Origin: Pseudomonas putida
GTDB lineage: Bacteria > Pseudomonadota > Gammaproteobacteria > Pseudomonadales > Pseudomonadaceae
Reading direction: 5' to 3'
Assembly: GCA_041879295.1 (NCBI GenBank)
Contig: CP047152.1
Span: 4,593,501 to 4,657,500 of the forward strand
DNA: 64,000 nucleotides
In this document: positions 35,651 to 43,601 of the stretch, in pieces
Numbering within the stretch: position 1 is the first letter of the stretch
How the letters are laid out: each line of letters begins with the position of its first letter
Position numbers and translations under genes: made by a program
The notes under the pieces: generated by a model
What the model was told of the DNA's origin: nothing
Database searches by the model: none
Seen by the model: the letters and a program-made list of their open reading frames with translations, nothing else

Positions 35651-37408
35651 ATGCCCTTTTCCTTTCGCGCCCTGCGTCTGGGGCTGATCACCCTGCTGAT
35701 CGTGCTGGGTACCGCACTCAGCGCCGGCTGGGCCATGCACCAGGCCAAGCGCCAGGCCATGGAAGACGACGCCAAGCGTGCCAGCCAGCAACTGGGCCTG
35801 TACGCCAACGCACTGCACACCCTGATCGACCGCTACCGTGCCCTCCCCGCCGTGCTGGCGCTCGACCCGGAACTGATCGCAGCCTTGCGCGGCCCGGTCG
35901 ACGAAGGCGTTCAGAACGCCCTGAACCACAAGCTCGAACGTATCAATGGCGCCGCCAATTCCTCCACCCTCGAACTGCTCGACCGCACCGGCCTGGCCAT
36001 TGCCGCCAGCAATTGGCGGCTGCCCAGCAGCTACGTCGGCTCCAACTACGGTTTCCGTCCCTACTTCAAGCAAACCCGCAGCCAGGGCAGTGGCCGCTTC
36101 TATGCCGTGGGCGTGACCAGTGGCGTGCCGGGCTACTTCCTCGCCAGCGCGGTGAACGACGAGCACGGCCGATTCCTTGGTGCCATGGTGGTGAAGCTGG
36201 AATTCCCCGAGCTGGAACGCGAATGGCGACAGGGCAACGATATCCTGCTGGTCAGCGACGCCCGCGGCATTACGTTCATCGCAAACCAGGATGGCTGGCG
36301 CTACCGCGAGCTTCAGCCGCTCAGTGGCGCCGACCGAGCCGAGCTGGCCGAAACCCGTCAGTACGACAAGCAACCGCTGGTGCCGCTACAGCATCAGGTA
36401 CTGACGCGGTTTGCCCCCTACAGCACCCTTAGCCGCGTGCAAGGCCCCGAGGGTAGCACCGAGTACTTGTGGGAAAGCCTGCCGCTGGAAGGCGAAAACT
36501 GGACCTTGCACCTGCTGCGCAAACCGCAGGTCGCTGCAGACGGCCGTAATGCAGCCCTTGGCGCCGCCGCCGTCTGGCTGAGCCTGGTGTTCGCCGCCCT
36601 TTTCGTCAGTCAACGCCTGCGCCTGGCACGCCTGCGCCAGCGCAGCCGGCAAGAACTCAAACGCCAGGTCGAGGAGCGCACCCGCGAGCTGCGCACTGCC
36701 CAGGAAGGCCTGGTGCAATCAGCCAAACTGGCCGCACTCGGGCAAATGTCAGCGGCCATGGCCCATGAAATCAACCAGCCGCTGACCACCCAACGTATGC
36801 AACTGGAAACCCTGCGCCTGCTGCTTGACCATGGTCGCCATGACGAAGCGCGGCAAGCGCTGGAGCCGCTGGAACAGATGCTCACGCGCATGGCAGCACT
36901 TACCAGCCACCTGAAAACCTTTGCCCGCAACAGTCCGATGGGCCTGCGCGAACGCCTTGACCTGGCAACCGTGGTCGACCAGGCCTTGCACCTGCTGGAA
37001 GCGCGCATTCGCAGCGAGGAAGTGGAGGTGGCTCTGTACCTGGCACGCCCGGCCTGGGTACGCGGCGATGCCATCCGCCTGGAGCAGGTGCTGATAAACC
37101 TCCTGCACAACGCACTCGACGCCATGATCGACAAGCGTTACAAACGCCTGGAGATCCGCATCGAACCCGACGGGGAGCTATGGCGCCTGAGTGTGCTCGA
37201 CTCGGGTGGCGGCATTGCCGAAGCCGACCTGGCCAAGGTCTTCGACCCGTTCTTCACCACCAAACCGGTGGGGGAAGGGCTAGGGCTGGGCCTGGCCATC
37301 TCTTACGGCATCGTCCATGAGGCCGGCGGCCAGTTGCGGGCCGAAAACCTGCCTGGCGGCGCGCGCCTGAGCCTTACCCTGCCCCGTGACCTGGAGCCTG
37401 TATGTTGA
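35651..37408 (+). CDS. mifS: C4-dicarboxylate/alpha-ketoglutarate sensor histidine kinase (DctB/MifS-like)
   Basis: Membrane sensor kinase of 585 residues. Membrane segments at about 10-30 and 300-320 flank a periplasmic double-Cache-type sensor (VGSNYGFRPYFKQT and FYAVGVTSGVPGYFLAS). A coiled-coil follows, then the phospho-acceptor His372 in MAHEINQPL, and the ATPase domain with NLLHNALDAM and GLGLGLAIS. MifS/MifR in P. aeruginosa controls alpha-ketoglutarate use, and here the pair lies directly before an alpha-ketoglutarate permease. The symbol is by analogy. Confidence 0.85.
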   Translation: MPFSFRALRLGLITLLIVLGTALSAGWAMHQAKRQAMEDDAKRASQQLGLYANALHTLIDRYRALPAVLALDPELIAALRGPVDEGVQNALNHKLERINGAANSSTLELLDRTGLAIAASNWRLPSSYVGSNYGFRPYFKQTRSQGSGRFYAVGVTSGVPGYFLASAVNDEHGRFLGAMVVKLEFPELEREWRQGNDILLVSDARGITFIANQDGWRYRELQPLSGADRAELAETRQYDKQPLVPLQHQVLTRFAPYSTLSRVQGPEGSTEYLWESLPLEGENWTLHLLRKPQVAADGRNAALGAAAVWLSLVFAALFVSQRLRLARLRQRSRQELKRQVEERTRELRTAQEGLVQSAKLAALGQMSAAMAHEINQPLTTQRMQLETLRLLLDHGRHDEARQALEPLEQMLTRMAALTSHLKTFARNSPMGLRERLDLATVVDQALHLLEARIRSEEVEVALYLARPAWVRGDAIRLEQVLINLLHNALDAMIDKRYKRLEIRIEPDGELWRLSVLDSGGGIAEADLAKVFDPFFTTKPVGEGLGLGLAISYGIVHEAGGQLRAENLPGGARLSLTLPRDLEPVC

Positions 37409-38736
37409 ATTCGGTGATCGTCGTCGATGATGAAGCCAGTATCCGCACTGCTGTAGAGCAATGGCTGAGCCTGTCCGGCTTCAGCGTGCAGTTGTTCGCT
37501 CGCGCCGAAGAGTGCCTGGCGCACCTGCCGCAGCACTTCCCTGGGGTGATCATCAGCGATGTACGCATGCCGGGTATGGATGGCCTGCAATTGCTCGAAC
37601 GCCTGCAAGCGAACGACCCCGACCTGCCCGTGATTTTGCTGACCGGTCACGGTGATGTACCGATGGCGGTAGAAGCCATGCGCAGCGGGGCCTATGACTT
37701 CCTGGAAAAACCCTTCACGCCGCAAGACTTGCTGGGCAGCCTGCGTCGCGCCCTGGAAAAGCGCCAGCTGGTGCTGGAGAACCGCCGGCTCCACGAGCAG
37801 GCCGACCTCAAGTCACGCCTGGAAGTCACGCTGCTGGGCATGTCCCAGGGCCTGCAACAGCTGCGCCGGCAAGTCCTGGACCTGGCCAGCCTGCCGGTAA
37901 ACGTGCTGATCCGCGGTGAAACCGGCAGTGGCAAGGAGCGGGTGGCCCGCTGTCTGCACGACTTTGGCCCCCGTGCCGCCAAGCCCTTTGTAGCCCTTAA
38001 CTGCGCGGCCATCCCCGAGTCGTTGTTCGAGGCCGAACTGTTCGGCCATGAGAGCGGCGCCTTCACGGGCGCCCAGGGTAAACGGATCGGCAAGCTGGAG
38101 TATGCCAACGGTGGCACCGTGTTCCTCGACGAAATCGAGAGCATGCCACTGGCCCAACAGGCCAAGCTGTTGCGGGTGATTCAGGAGCAGAAGTTGGAGC
38201 GCCTGGGGGCCAACCAGAGCATCAGCGTCGACCTGCGCATCATTGCTGCGACCAAGCCCGACCTGCTCGAGGAGGCGCGTGCCGGGCGCTTCCGAGAAGA
38301 CCTGGCCTACCGCCTGAACGTCGCCGAATTGCGCCTGGCACCGCTGCGCGAGCGGCGAGAGGACATTCCGCTGCTGTTCGAACACTTTGCCCGCGCTGCC
38401 GGTGAAAAGCTTGGTCGCGCGGCCCCTCCGCTATCGGGTGCACAGCTGGCGCAGCTGCTGTCACATGACTGGCCTGGCAACGTGCGTGAGCTGGCCAATG
38501 CGGCGGAGCGGCATGCGCTGGGGCTGGGTTCGCCAAACATCGAGGTGGCACCTGCCGGGCAGTCGCTGGGCGAGCAGATGGAAGCATTCGAGGCGCAATG
38601 CCTGCGTGCGGCCTTGCGTCAGCATGGGGGCGAGATCAAGTCGGTGATGGAGGCTTTGCAACTACCGCGGCGCACGCTTAACGAGAAGATGCAACGGCAT
38701 GGGCTGGTGCGCGAGGATTTTATTGGGCAGGCATAA
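37402..38736 (+). CDS. mifR: Sigma-54-dependent response regulator (DctD/MifR-like)
   Basis: NtrC-family enhancer-binding protein of 444 residues. The receiver domain has Asp53 (ISDVRMPG). The AAA+ domain has Walker A GETGSGKE at about 172-179, the sigma-54 contact loop GAFTGA near 218, and Walker B GTVFLDEIE. A C-terminal Fis-type helix-turn-helix ends the protein (MEALQLPRRTLNEKM). It overlaps mifS by 7 bases. A sigma-54 promoter and tandem upstream sites precede the next gene, which makes kgtP its likely target. Confidence 0.88.
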   Translation: MLNSVIVVDDEASIRTAVEQWLSLSGFSVQLFARAEECLAHLPQHFPGVIISDVRMPGMDGLQLLERLQANDPDLPVILLTGHGDVPMAVEAMRSGAYDFLEKPFTPQDLLGSLRRALEKRQLVLENRRLHEQADLKSRLEVTLLGMSQGLQQLRRQVLDLASLPVNVLIRGETGSGKERVARCLHDFGPRAAKPFVALNCAAIPESLFEAELFGHESGAFTGAQGKRIGKLEYANGGTVFLDEIESMPLAQQAKLLRVIQEQKLERLGANQSISVDLRIIAATKPDLLEEARAGRFREDLAYRLNVAELRLAPLRERREDIPLLFEHFARAAGEKLGRAAPPLSGAQLAQLLSHDWPGNVRELANAAERHALGLGSPNIEVAPAGQSLGEQMEAFEAQCLRAALRQHGGEIKSVMEALQLPRRTLNEKMQRHGLVREDFIGQA

Positions 38737-38784
38737 GCGGAAATCCGCTCATGACCAGGACCGGGTAGGCGAAAAACCGCTCAT
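38735..38784. promoter_or_regulatory. Tandem candidate enhancer sites for the MifR-like regulator
   Basis: Two copies of an 18-base site share A-GCG-AAA-CCGCTCAT, at 38735-38752 and 38767-38784, 32 bases apart (about three helical turns). The first contains the perfect palindrome AGCGGAAATCCGCT. They lie 131-180 bases upstream of the sigma-54 promoter, a usual distance for enhancer-binding proteins. Confidence 0.6.
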
Positions 38785-38914
38785 CTCGTCGAGATTTCAG
38801 ACTGCTTTGCAGCCCTTCGCGGTCAGGCCCGCACCTGCAAAGGGCGGCGCAACCCCCACTACTGTGCCGGCTTGGGATATTTGACGCCCTCAAATGAATC
38901 AGCCTGCACCCATT

Positions 38915-38930
38915 TGGCACACCTTCTGCA
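38915..38930 (+). promoter_or_regulatory. Sigma-54 promoter of kgtP
   Basis: TGGCACACCTTCTGCA matches the -24/-12 consensus TGGCACG-N4-TTGCA, with GG and GC exactly ten bases apart. It ends 59 bases before the kgtP ATG. Confidence 0.8.
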
Positions 38931-38989
38931 ATTGCCTTGGCAAGCTGCGCCACGGCGCGCTCCACAAAAACAACGAGAAGGTATCCCTG

Positions 38990-40309
38990 ATGGATAACGC
39001 CACCTCCCTGCCCGCCGGGGCGGCCACCGCGCCTGCCGCAGAAAAAACCACCGCCAGCCGCTTGAAGTCGATTTTCAGCGGGTCCATCGGCAACATGGTC
39101 GAATGGTACGACTGGTACGTCTACGCCGCATTCTCGCTGTACTTCGCCAAGGCTTTCTTCCCGGCCGGCGACTCCACCGCACAACTGCTCAATACCGCCG
39201 CGATCTTCGCCGTGGGCTTCCTCATGCGCCCGATCGGTGGCTGGCTGATGGGCCTGTACGCCGACCGCAAGGGCCGCAAGGCCGCGCTGATGGCGTCGGT
39301 ACTGCTCATGTGCGCGGGCTCGCTGGTCATCGCCCTGACCCCCGGTTATGAAACCATCGGCGTCGCCGCGCCAGTCCTGCTGGTCATCGCACGCCTGCTG
39401 CAAGGCCTGTCGGTGGGTGGTGAATACGGCACCTCGGCCACCTACCTCAGCGAAATGGCCAGCAAGGAGCGCCGTGGTTTCTTCTCCAGCTTCCAGTACG
39501 TGACCCTGATCTCCGGCCAGCTCATCGCCCTGGCGGTGCTGATCGTCCTGCAACAGACCCTGACCACCGAGCAATTGTACGCCTGGGGCTGGCGCGTGCC
39601 GTTCGTGATCGGTGCGCTGTGCGCCGTGGTGGCCCTGTACCTGCGTCGCGGCATGGAAGAAACCGCCTCGTTCACCAAGAAGGAAAAGGCCAAGGAAAGC
39701 CTGATGCGCACGCTGCTGCGTCACCCCAAGGAGCTGATGACCGTCGTCGGTCTGACCATGGGCGGTACCCTGGCCTTCTACACCTACACCACCTACATGC
39801 AGAAGTACCTGGTCAACTCCGTAGGTATGAGCATCAGTGACTCGACCACCATCTCGGCCGCCACGCTGTTCCTGTTCATGTGCCTGCAGCCGGTGATCGG
39901 TGGTCTGTCCGACAAGATCGGCCGCCGTCCGATCCTGATCGCCTTCGGTGTGCTCGGCACCCTGTTCACCGTCCCAATCCTCAGCACCCTGCACACCATC
40001 CAGAGCTGGTGGGGGGCGTTCTTCCTGATCATGGCAGCGCTGATCATCGTAAGCGGCTATACCTCGATCAACGCCGTGGTCAAAGCCGAGCTGTTCCCTA
40101 CCGAGATTCGCGCCCTGGGCGTGGGCCTGCCGTATGCCCTGACCGTGTCGATCTTCGGTGGCACCGCCGAATACGTGGCCCTGTGGTTCAAGAGCGCTGG
40201 GATGGAGAGCGGCTTTTACTGGTACGTCACCGCCTGTATCGCCTGCTCGCTGCTGGTTTACGCGACCATGAAGGACACCAAGCAGCACTCGCGGATTACC
40301 ACTGAGTAA
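38990..40309 (+). CDS. kgtP: Alpha-ketoglutarate permease (MFS, metabolite:H+ symporter)
   Basis: Proton symporter of 439 residues and twelve membrane segments. MHS-family signatures include GNMVEWYDWYVYAAFSLYFA near residue 28 and the MFS loop motif YADRKGRKAALM near 90, with [19 protein letters not shown] further on. The ATG at 38990 follows GAGAAGG; an upstream frame opening at 38894 covers the sigma-54 promoter and cannot be coding. It is likely activated by the adjacent two-component system. Confidence 0.9.
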   Translation: MDNATSLPAGAATAPAAEKTTASRLKSIFSGSIGNMVEWYDWYVYAAFSLYFAKAFFPAGDSTAQLLNTAAIFAVGFLMRPIGGWLMGLYADRKGRKAALMASVLLMCAGSLVIALTPGYETIGVAAPVLLVIARLLQGLSVGGEYGTSATYLSEMASKERRGFFSSFQYVTLISGQLIALAVLIVLQQTLTTEQLYAWGWRVPFVIGALCAVVALYLRRGMEETASFTKKEKAKESLMRTLLRHPKELMTVVGLTMGGTLAFYTYTTYMQKYLVNSVGMSISDSTTISAATLFLFMCLQPVIGGLSDKIGRRPILIAFGVLGTLFTVPILSTLHTIQSWWGAFFLIMAALIIVSGYTSINAVVKAELFPTEIRALGVGLPYALTVSIFGGTAEYVALWFKSAGMESGFYWYVTACIACSLLVYATMKDTKQHSRITTE

Positions 40310-40328
40310 CGCTGGCCTGGCAATACTG

Positions 40329-40363
40329 AAAGGGGCGCTCCATTGCATGGAGCGCCCCTTTTC
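40329..40363 (+). terminator. Terminator of kgtP
   Basis: AAAGGGGCGCTCCA, a four-base loop and its complement run into TTTT. Confidence 0.9.
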
Positions 40364-40517
40364 TATTCAGACCTTTCCTTCTTAACGCCCTATTAATTCC
40401 ACCTTATCAAGCTGCAATGGCTGGCAGAACGTTGGCGCCCGCGCGAACGCTCCCAAGCCAGGCTTGCGGCCTGAAGCACGACATACTCGGCTAAAAACAT
40501 CGAACAAATAGATTATT

Positions 40518-40540
40518 AAGCGCTGTTTTTTGCGCTTTTT
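40518..40540 (+). promoter_or_regulatory. Attenuator-like hairpin upstream of the repeat-protein gene
   Basis: AAGCGC and GCGCTT pair around a T-rich loop and are followed by TTT, in an AT-rich stretch 70 bases before the ATG. It could be a terminator in the leader or simply an AT-rich promoter region. The remainder of 40364-40609 shows no gene. Confidence 0.35.
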
Positions 40541-40609
40541 AATCAAATTATTCGGCGTAGGATTAAACCCATAGAAACAAACAACTCACAAACCCCTGGA
40601 GCAACGACC

Positions 40610-41053
40610 ATGAAAAATAAACTGATCCTGACCCTGGCCCTCTCGGTTTTCGCAGCTGGCGCCTTCGCCGAAGATGGCTTCGACCGGACCGACGCTCACA
40701 CCTTTGCCGCGGCTCAAACCCAGCCCGCCAGCTACGCTGAAGACGGCTTCGATCGCACCAACGGCCAACGCTTCGCCGAAGACGGCTTCGATCGCACCAA
40801 CGGCCAGCGCTTCGCCGAAGACGGCTTCGATCGCACCAACGGCCAACGCTTCGCCGAAGACGGCTTCGATCGCACCAACGGCCAACGCTTCGCCGAAGAC
40901 GGCTTCGATCGCACCAACGGCCAGCGCTTCGCCGAAGACGGCTTCGATCGCACCAACGGCCAACGCTTCGCCGAAGACGGTTTCGACCGCACCGGCGGCC
41001 AGCACTTTGCCGAAGATGGCTTCAACCGCACCAACGCGCACCGCATCAGCTGA
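40610..41053 (+). CDS. Secreted tandem-repeat protein (AEDGFDRT repeats)
   Basis: Exported protein of 147 residues. The signal peptide MKNKLILTLALSVFAAGAFA should be cleaved after Ala20. The mature protein is almost only repeats: one degenerate unit at residues 20-32, then eight 13-residue units AEDGFDRTNGQRF (six identical, the last two diverged). The 39-base DNA units at 40736-41008 are nearly identical, so the array expanded recently. The ATG follows GGAG. Acidic, no Cys, no known domain. Role unknown; periplasmic or secreted location is inferred from the signal peptide. Confidence 0.85.
   Translation: MKNKLILTLALSVFAAGAFAEDGFDRTDAHTFAAAQTQPASYAEDGFDRTNGQRFAEDGFDRTNGQRFAEDGFDRTNGQRFAEDGFDRTNGQRFAEDGFDRTNGQRFAEDGFDRTNGQRFAEDGFDRTGGQHFAEDGFNRTNAHRIS
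40736..41050 (+). repeat. Array of 39-bp coding tandem repeats
   Basis: Eight head-to-tail units (the last 42 bases long) within the repeat-protein gene. Units 1-6 differ mainly by synonymous changes such as CAACGC/CAGCGC. Being a multiple of three, unit gain or loss keeps the frame. Confidence 0.92.
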
Positions 41054-41072
41054 TACCTGATTGCGAGCACCC

Positions 41073-41092
41073 AGCCCGGCTTCGGCCGGGCT
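41073..41092 (+). terminator. Hairpin after the repeat-protein gene
   Basis: AGCCCGGC, a TTCG tetraloop and GCCGGGCT lie 20 bases after the stop. The T-run is weak. Confidence 0.55.
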
Positions 41093-41172
41093 TGATCATT
41101 TGCAGGCGAGCTCAGGCTTGGCACACTAGGCACCTTGTCCACCAGGAGGTAGGGCCAACAAGCCCAGCACAG

Positions 41173-41778
41173 ATGTATTACTACGAACCCGCCAAAGGCC
41201 ACGGCCTGCCGCACGACCCGTTCAATGCCATCGTCGGTCCCCGCCCTATCGGCTGGATCTCCTCTCAGGACCGCGAAGGCCGCCTGAACCTGGCGCCTTA
41301 CAGCTTCTTCAATGCGTTCAACTACATCCCGCCGATCATCGGTTTCTGCAGCGTCGGGCGCAAAGACAGCCTGAACAACATCGAGCAGACCGGTGAGTTC
41401 GTCTGGAACCTGGCCACCCGCCCTCTGGCCGAGCAAATGAACCTGAGCTGCGCACCGGTTGCTGCCGAAGTAAACGAATTCGAATTGAGCGGCCTCACTG
41501 CCGCACCCTCGAGCATCGTCAAGGTGCCGCGCGTGGGTGAAACGCCGGTAGCCTTCGAGTGCAAGGTCAGCCAGATCGTCCAGCTCAAGCGGGCCGACCA
41601 GGAACAGGTGCCCAGCTGGCTGATCCTTGGGGAAGTGGTGGCGGTGCACATTGCCGAGCACCTGCTGAACAACGGCATCTACGATACCGCTGCCGCCGAG
41701 CCTATCCTGCGGGGGGGTGGCCCGGCGGACTATTTCGAGCTGGGCAACCTGTTCAAGATGGCCCGGCCGCCGGCCTGA
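41173..41778 (+). CDS. Flavin reductase-domain protein
   Basis: Flavoprotein of 201 residues with a flavin-reductase-like split barrel, recognised from PRPIGWISSQDREGRLNLAPYS near residues 24-45 and FFNAFNYIPPIIGF after it. Such proteins bind FMN and reduce it for partner enzymes or act as oxidoreductases. The only plausible ATG (41173) lies 24 bases after an AGGAGG box, an unusually long gap with no other in-frame start between. It converges on a small minus-strand gene. Confidence 0.85.
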   Translation: MYYYEPAKGHGLPHDPFNAIVGPRPIGWISSQDREGRLNLAPYSFFNAFNYIPPIIGFCSVGRKDSLNNIEQTGEFVWNLATRPLAEQMNLSCAPVAAEVNEFELSGLTAAPSSIVKVPRVGETPVAFECKVSQIVQLKRADQEQVPSWLILGEVVAVHIAEHLLNNGIYDTAAAEPILRGGGPADYFELGNLFKMARPPA

Positions 41779-42012
41779 TCACCAGACCAGCTCACCCTCT
41801 TCGCTGACGCCCTGCAGGCGTTGCAGCTCAGCGGTGGCCGCTTCGTCGGCGGCCACGGCGCCCTTGAACACCTGCCCGTCGAGAACCTTGTGAAAGCGCG
41901 GCGCGCCGCCCATGCCCAAGGCTTTGACCGCGATGGCGGCGTTGTAGCCGCCACCTTCCACCGGCACCATCGCCGATACCGCTTCGAAATGAGTGAATTC
42001 CCTACGTGCCAT
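41779..42012 (-). CDS. Small conserved hypothetical protein
   Basis: Protein of 77 residues, MARREFTHFEAVSAMVPVEG at the start, no signal peptide or membrane helix. Weak GCGGA ribosome binding site nine bases before the ATG. It lies immediately next to the flavin reductase stop and 49 bases downstream of the monooxygenase gene on the same strand. I do not recognise a family. Confidence 0.6.
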   Translation of the reverse strand: MARREFTHFEAVSAMVPVEGGGYNAAIAVKALGMGGAPRFHKVLDGQVFKGAVAADEAATAELQRLQGVSEEGELVW

Positions 42013-42061
42013 ATTGCTGTCCGCGTGATTGAAAAAAGGCGTCACTTTACCTCATCAACAC

Positions 42062-42355
42062 TCAATCGAAGGTATGCAAGTCCAGGCTGCTGACCACCTG
42101 GGCCTGCACCAGCTCACCAAACACCTCCAGTGTCGGCGAAGCAAAGTAACCACTCATCGCCTGCTGGTCCTGCCAGCTTCCGCTGAGCAACCACAGGTCA
42201 GCATCAGCCTGCGAACGCTGCACGGTAAAACTCAGGCAACCCGGTGTACGCAGCGAAGGCTCAAGCATGTCACGCAGGCGCGCGCCCAGCTCTGCCGAGC
42301 GCCCGCTGCTGGCACGGATGAAAGCAAGGTGGGTGACCGGTTGTTTAAGGGTCAT
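42062..42355 (-). CDS. Antibiotic biosynthesis monooxygenase-domain (ABM) protein
   Basis: Protein of 97 residues with the ferredoxin-like dimeric alpha/beta-barrel fold of ABM enzymes. Visible family features are the opening strand THLAFIRAS, the helix SAELGARLRDMLEPSLRTPGCL, and DADLWLLSGSWQDQQAMSGYF. Related proteins oxidise quinols or degrade heme. It is divergent from the AraC regulator across a perfect long palindrome, so it is a probable target of that regulator. Confidence 0.8.
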   Translation of the reverse strand: MTLKQPVTHLAFIRASSGRSAELGARLRDMLEPSLRTPGCLSFTVQRSQADADLWLLSGSWQDQQAMSGYFASPTLEVFGELVQAQVVSSLDLHTFD

Positions 42356-42438
42356 TGCACAATCTCCTTGAAGCAGGCGGACGGAAAAGCCAGGCTGCCA
42401 AGGTTAGGCGCTCACCCGCGCGGCGCGTTAGGCCATTA

Positions 42439-42494
42439 CTGCACGCCGATTGCCTGATCCTGCAGCACGGCAGGATCAGGCAATCGGCGTGCAG
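42439..42494. repeat. Perfect 25-bp inverted repeat between divergent genes
   Basis: Arms 42439-42463 and 42470-42494 are exact reverse complements around a six-base loop. There is no T-run, and the site lies between two divergent starts (84 and 64 bases away), so it is not a normal terminator. It is also not the REP sequence found elsewhere in the window. Confidence 0.9.
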
Positions 42495-42557
42495 CTTTCG
42501 ACTAGCGCCCGTCTTTGCCCAAACCTATGCTGCGTCGGTCAGCAGAGGAAAGCCATC

Positions 42558-43478
42558 ATGACCACCGCCACGTCCACCGAACCGACCCTGGAACTGCAGC
42601 GCCTGGAGCTGGCCGAACTGATCAACCGCCACGCGGGCGAGCCCTATGGCCCAGCATCGGCCATCGATGACCTGTACCTGGTGCGTCACACCGAAAATGT
42701 GCGTTCTGTACCCACCCTGGCGCAACCTGCCCTGTGCATCCTTGCCCAGGGCAGCAAAAGCCTGTTCCTGGGTGACGAGCAGTACGCCTACGACCCACTG
42801 CATTACATGGTCGTTTCGGTGACCTTGCCACTCAGTGCCGTGAGGCTGGATGCCAGCCCCGAGAACCCAAGCCTGGGCCTGCGCATGGACCTGGACCCAG
42901 CCGAGATCAGCCAGCTGATCGCCGAGAGCGGGCCGATGCTGGTACCCAATCGACCTTCCGGCCGTGGTTTGTATGTGGAAAGGACAGATGCCGCATTACT
43001 CGATGCCCTGCTGCGGCTACTGCGCCTGCTGGACACCCCCCGCGACATCGCAATGCTGGCGCCGCTGTTCCGCCGCGAGATTCTCTACCGCCTGCTGCGT
43101 GGTCCGCAGGGTTACCGGCTGTATGAAATTGCCTTGGCCAACAGCCAGACCCACCGGGTGTGCCAGGCCATCACCTGGCTCAACAACAACTACCAACAGC
43201 CGCTGCGGATCGAGGACCTGGCCCGTGAAGTCAACCTCAGTACCTCGACCTTGCACCACCGCTTCAAGGCCGTGACCTCGATGAGCCCGCTTCAGTACCA
43301 GAAGCAACTACGCCTGCAGGAAGCGCGGCGGCTGATGTTGAACGACGGGCTGGAGGCGGCGGTGGCGGCTTATCGGGTGGGTTATGAAAGCCCGTCGCAA
43401 TTCAGCCGTGAATACAGCCGGCTTTACGGCGCGCCGCCGATTCGCGATGTGGCTCGGTTGAGGGCTACTGCGGTCTGA
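42558..43478 (+). CDS. AraC-family transcriptional regulator
   Basis: Regulator of 306 residues. The N-terminal AraC_N-type ligand domain (residues 20-180, with QPALCILAQGSKSLFLG) precedes two helix-turn-helix motifs near 215-300: LRIEDLAREVNLSTSTLHHRF and AVAAYRVGYESPSQFSREYSR. The ATG at 42558 follows an AGAGGAAA box; an upstream frame opening at 42450 would run through the palindrome. Probably controls the divergent ABM gene. Confidence 0.9.
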   Translation: MTTATSTEPTLELQRLELAELINRHAGEPYGPASAIDDLYLVRHTENVRSVPTLAQPALCILAQGSKSLFLGDEQYAYDPLHYMVVSVTLPLSAVRLDASPENPSLGLRMDLDPAEISQLIAESGPMLVPNRPSGRGLYVERTDAALLDALLRLLRLLDTPRDIAMLAPLFRREILYRLLRGPQGYRLYEIALANSQTHRVCQAITWLNNNYQQPLRIEDLAREVNLSTSTLHHRFKAVTSMSPLQYQKQLRLQEARRLMLNDGLEAAVAAYRVGYESPSQFSREYSRLYGAPPIRDVARLRATAV

Positions 43479-43503
43479 AGCTCGACATTCGCCTGCAGCG
43501 GCG

Positions 43504-43531
43504 CTTTCGCGGGTAAACCCGCTCCTACAGG
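43504..43531. repeat. Single REP element
   Basis: One copy of the CTTTCGCGGGTAAACCCGC hairpin between the converging AraC regulator and the AruI-like gene. Confidence 0.75.
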
Positions 43532-43601
43532 TTTTTGCACAGATGCGAAAATTGCGCGCTGCCTGCAGGCGCGAGAGGCCGATACAAGCAATCGCAATGC
43601 T

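Noticed and set aside
38894..38989. Upstream start for kgtP
   Set aside because: It would place the sigma-54 -24/-12 element inside the coding region.
40736..41050. Possible CRISPR array
   Set aside because: The 39-base units are contiguous without spacers and encode an in-frame protein repeat behind a signal peptide.
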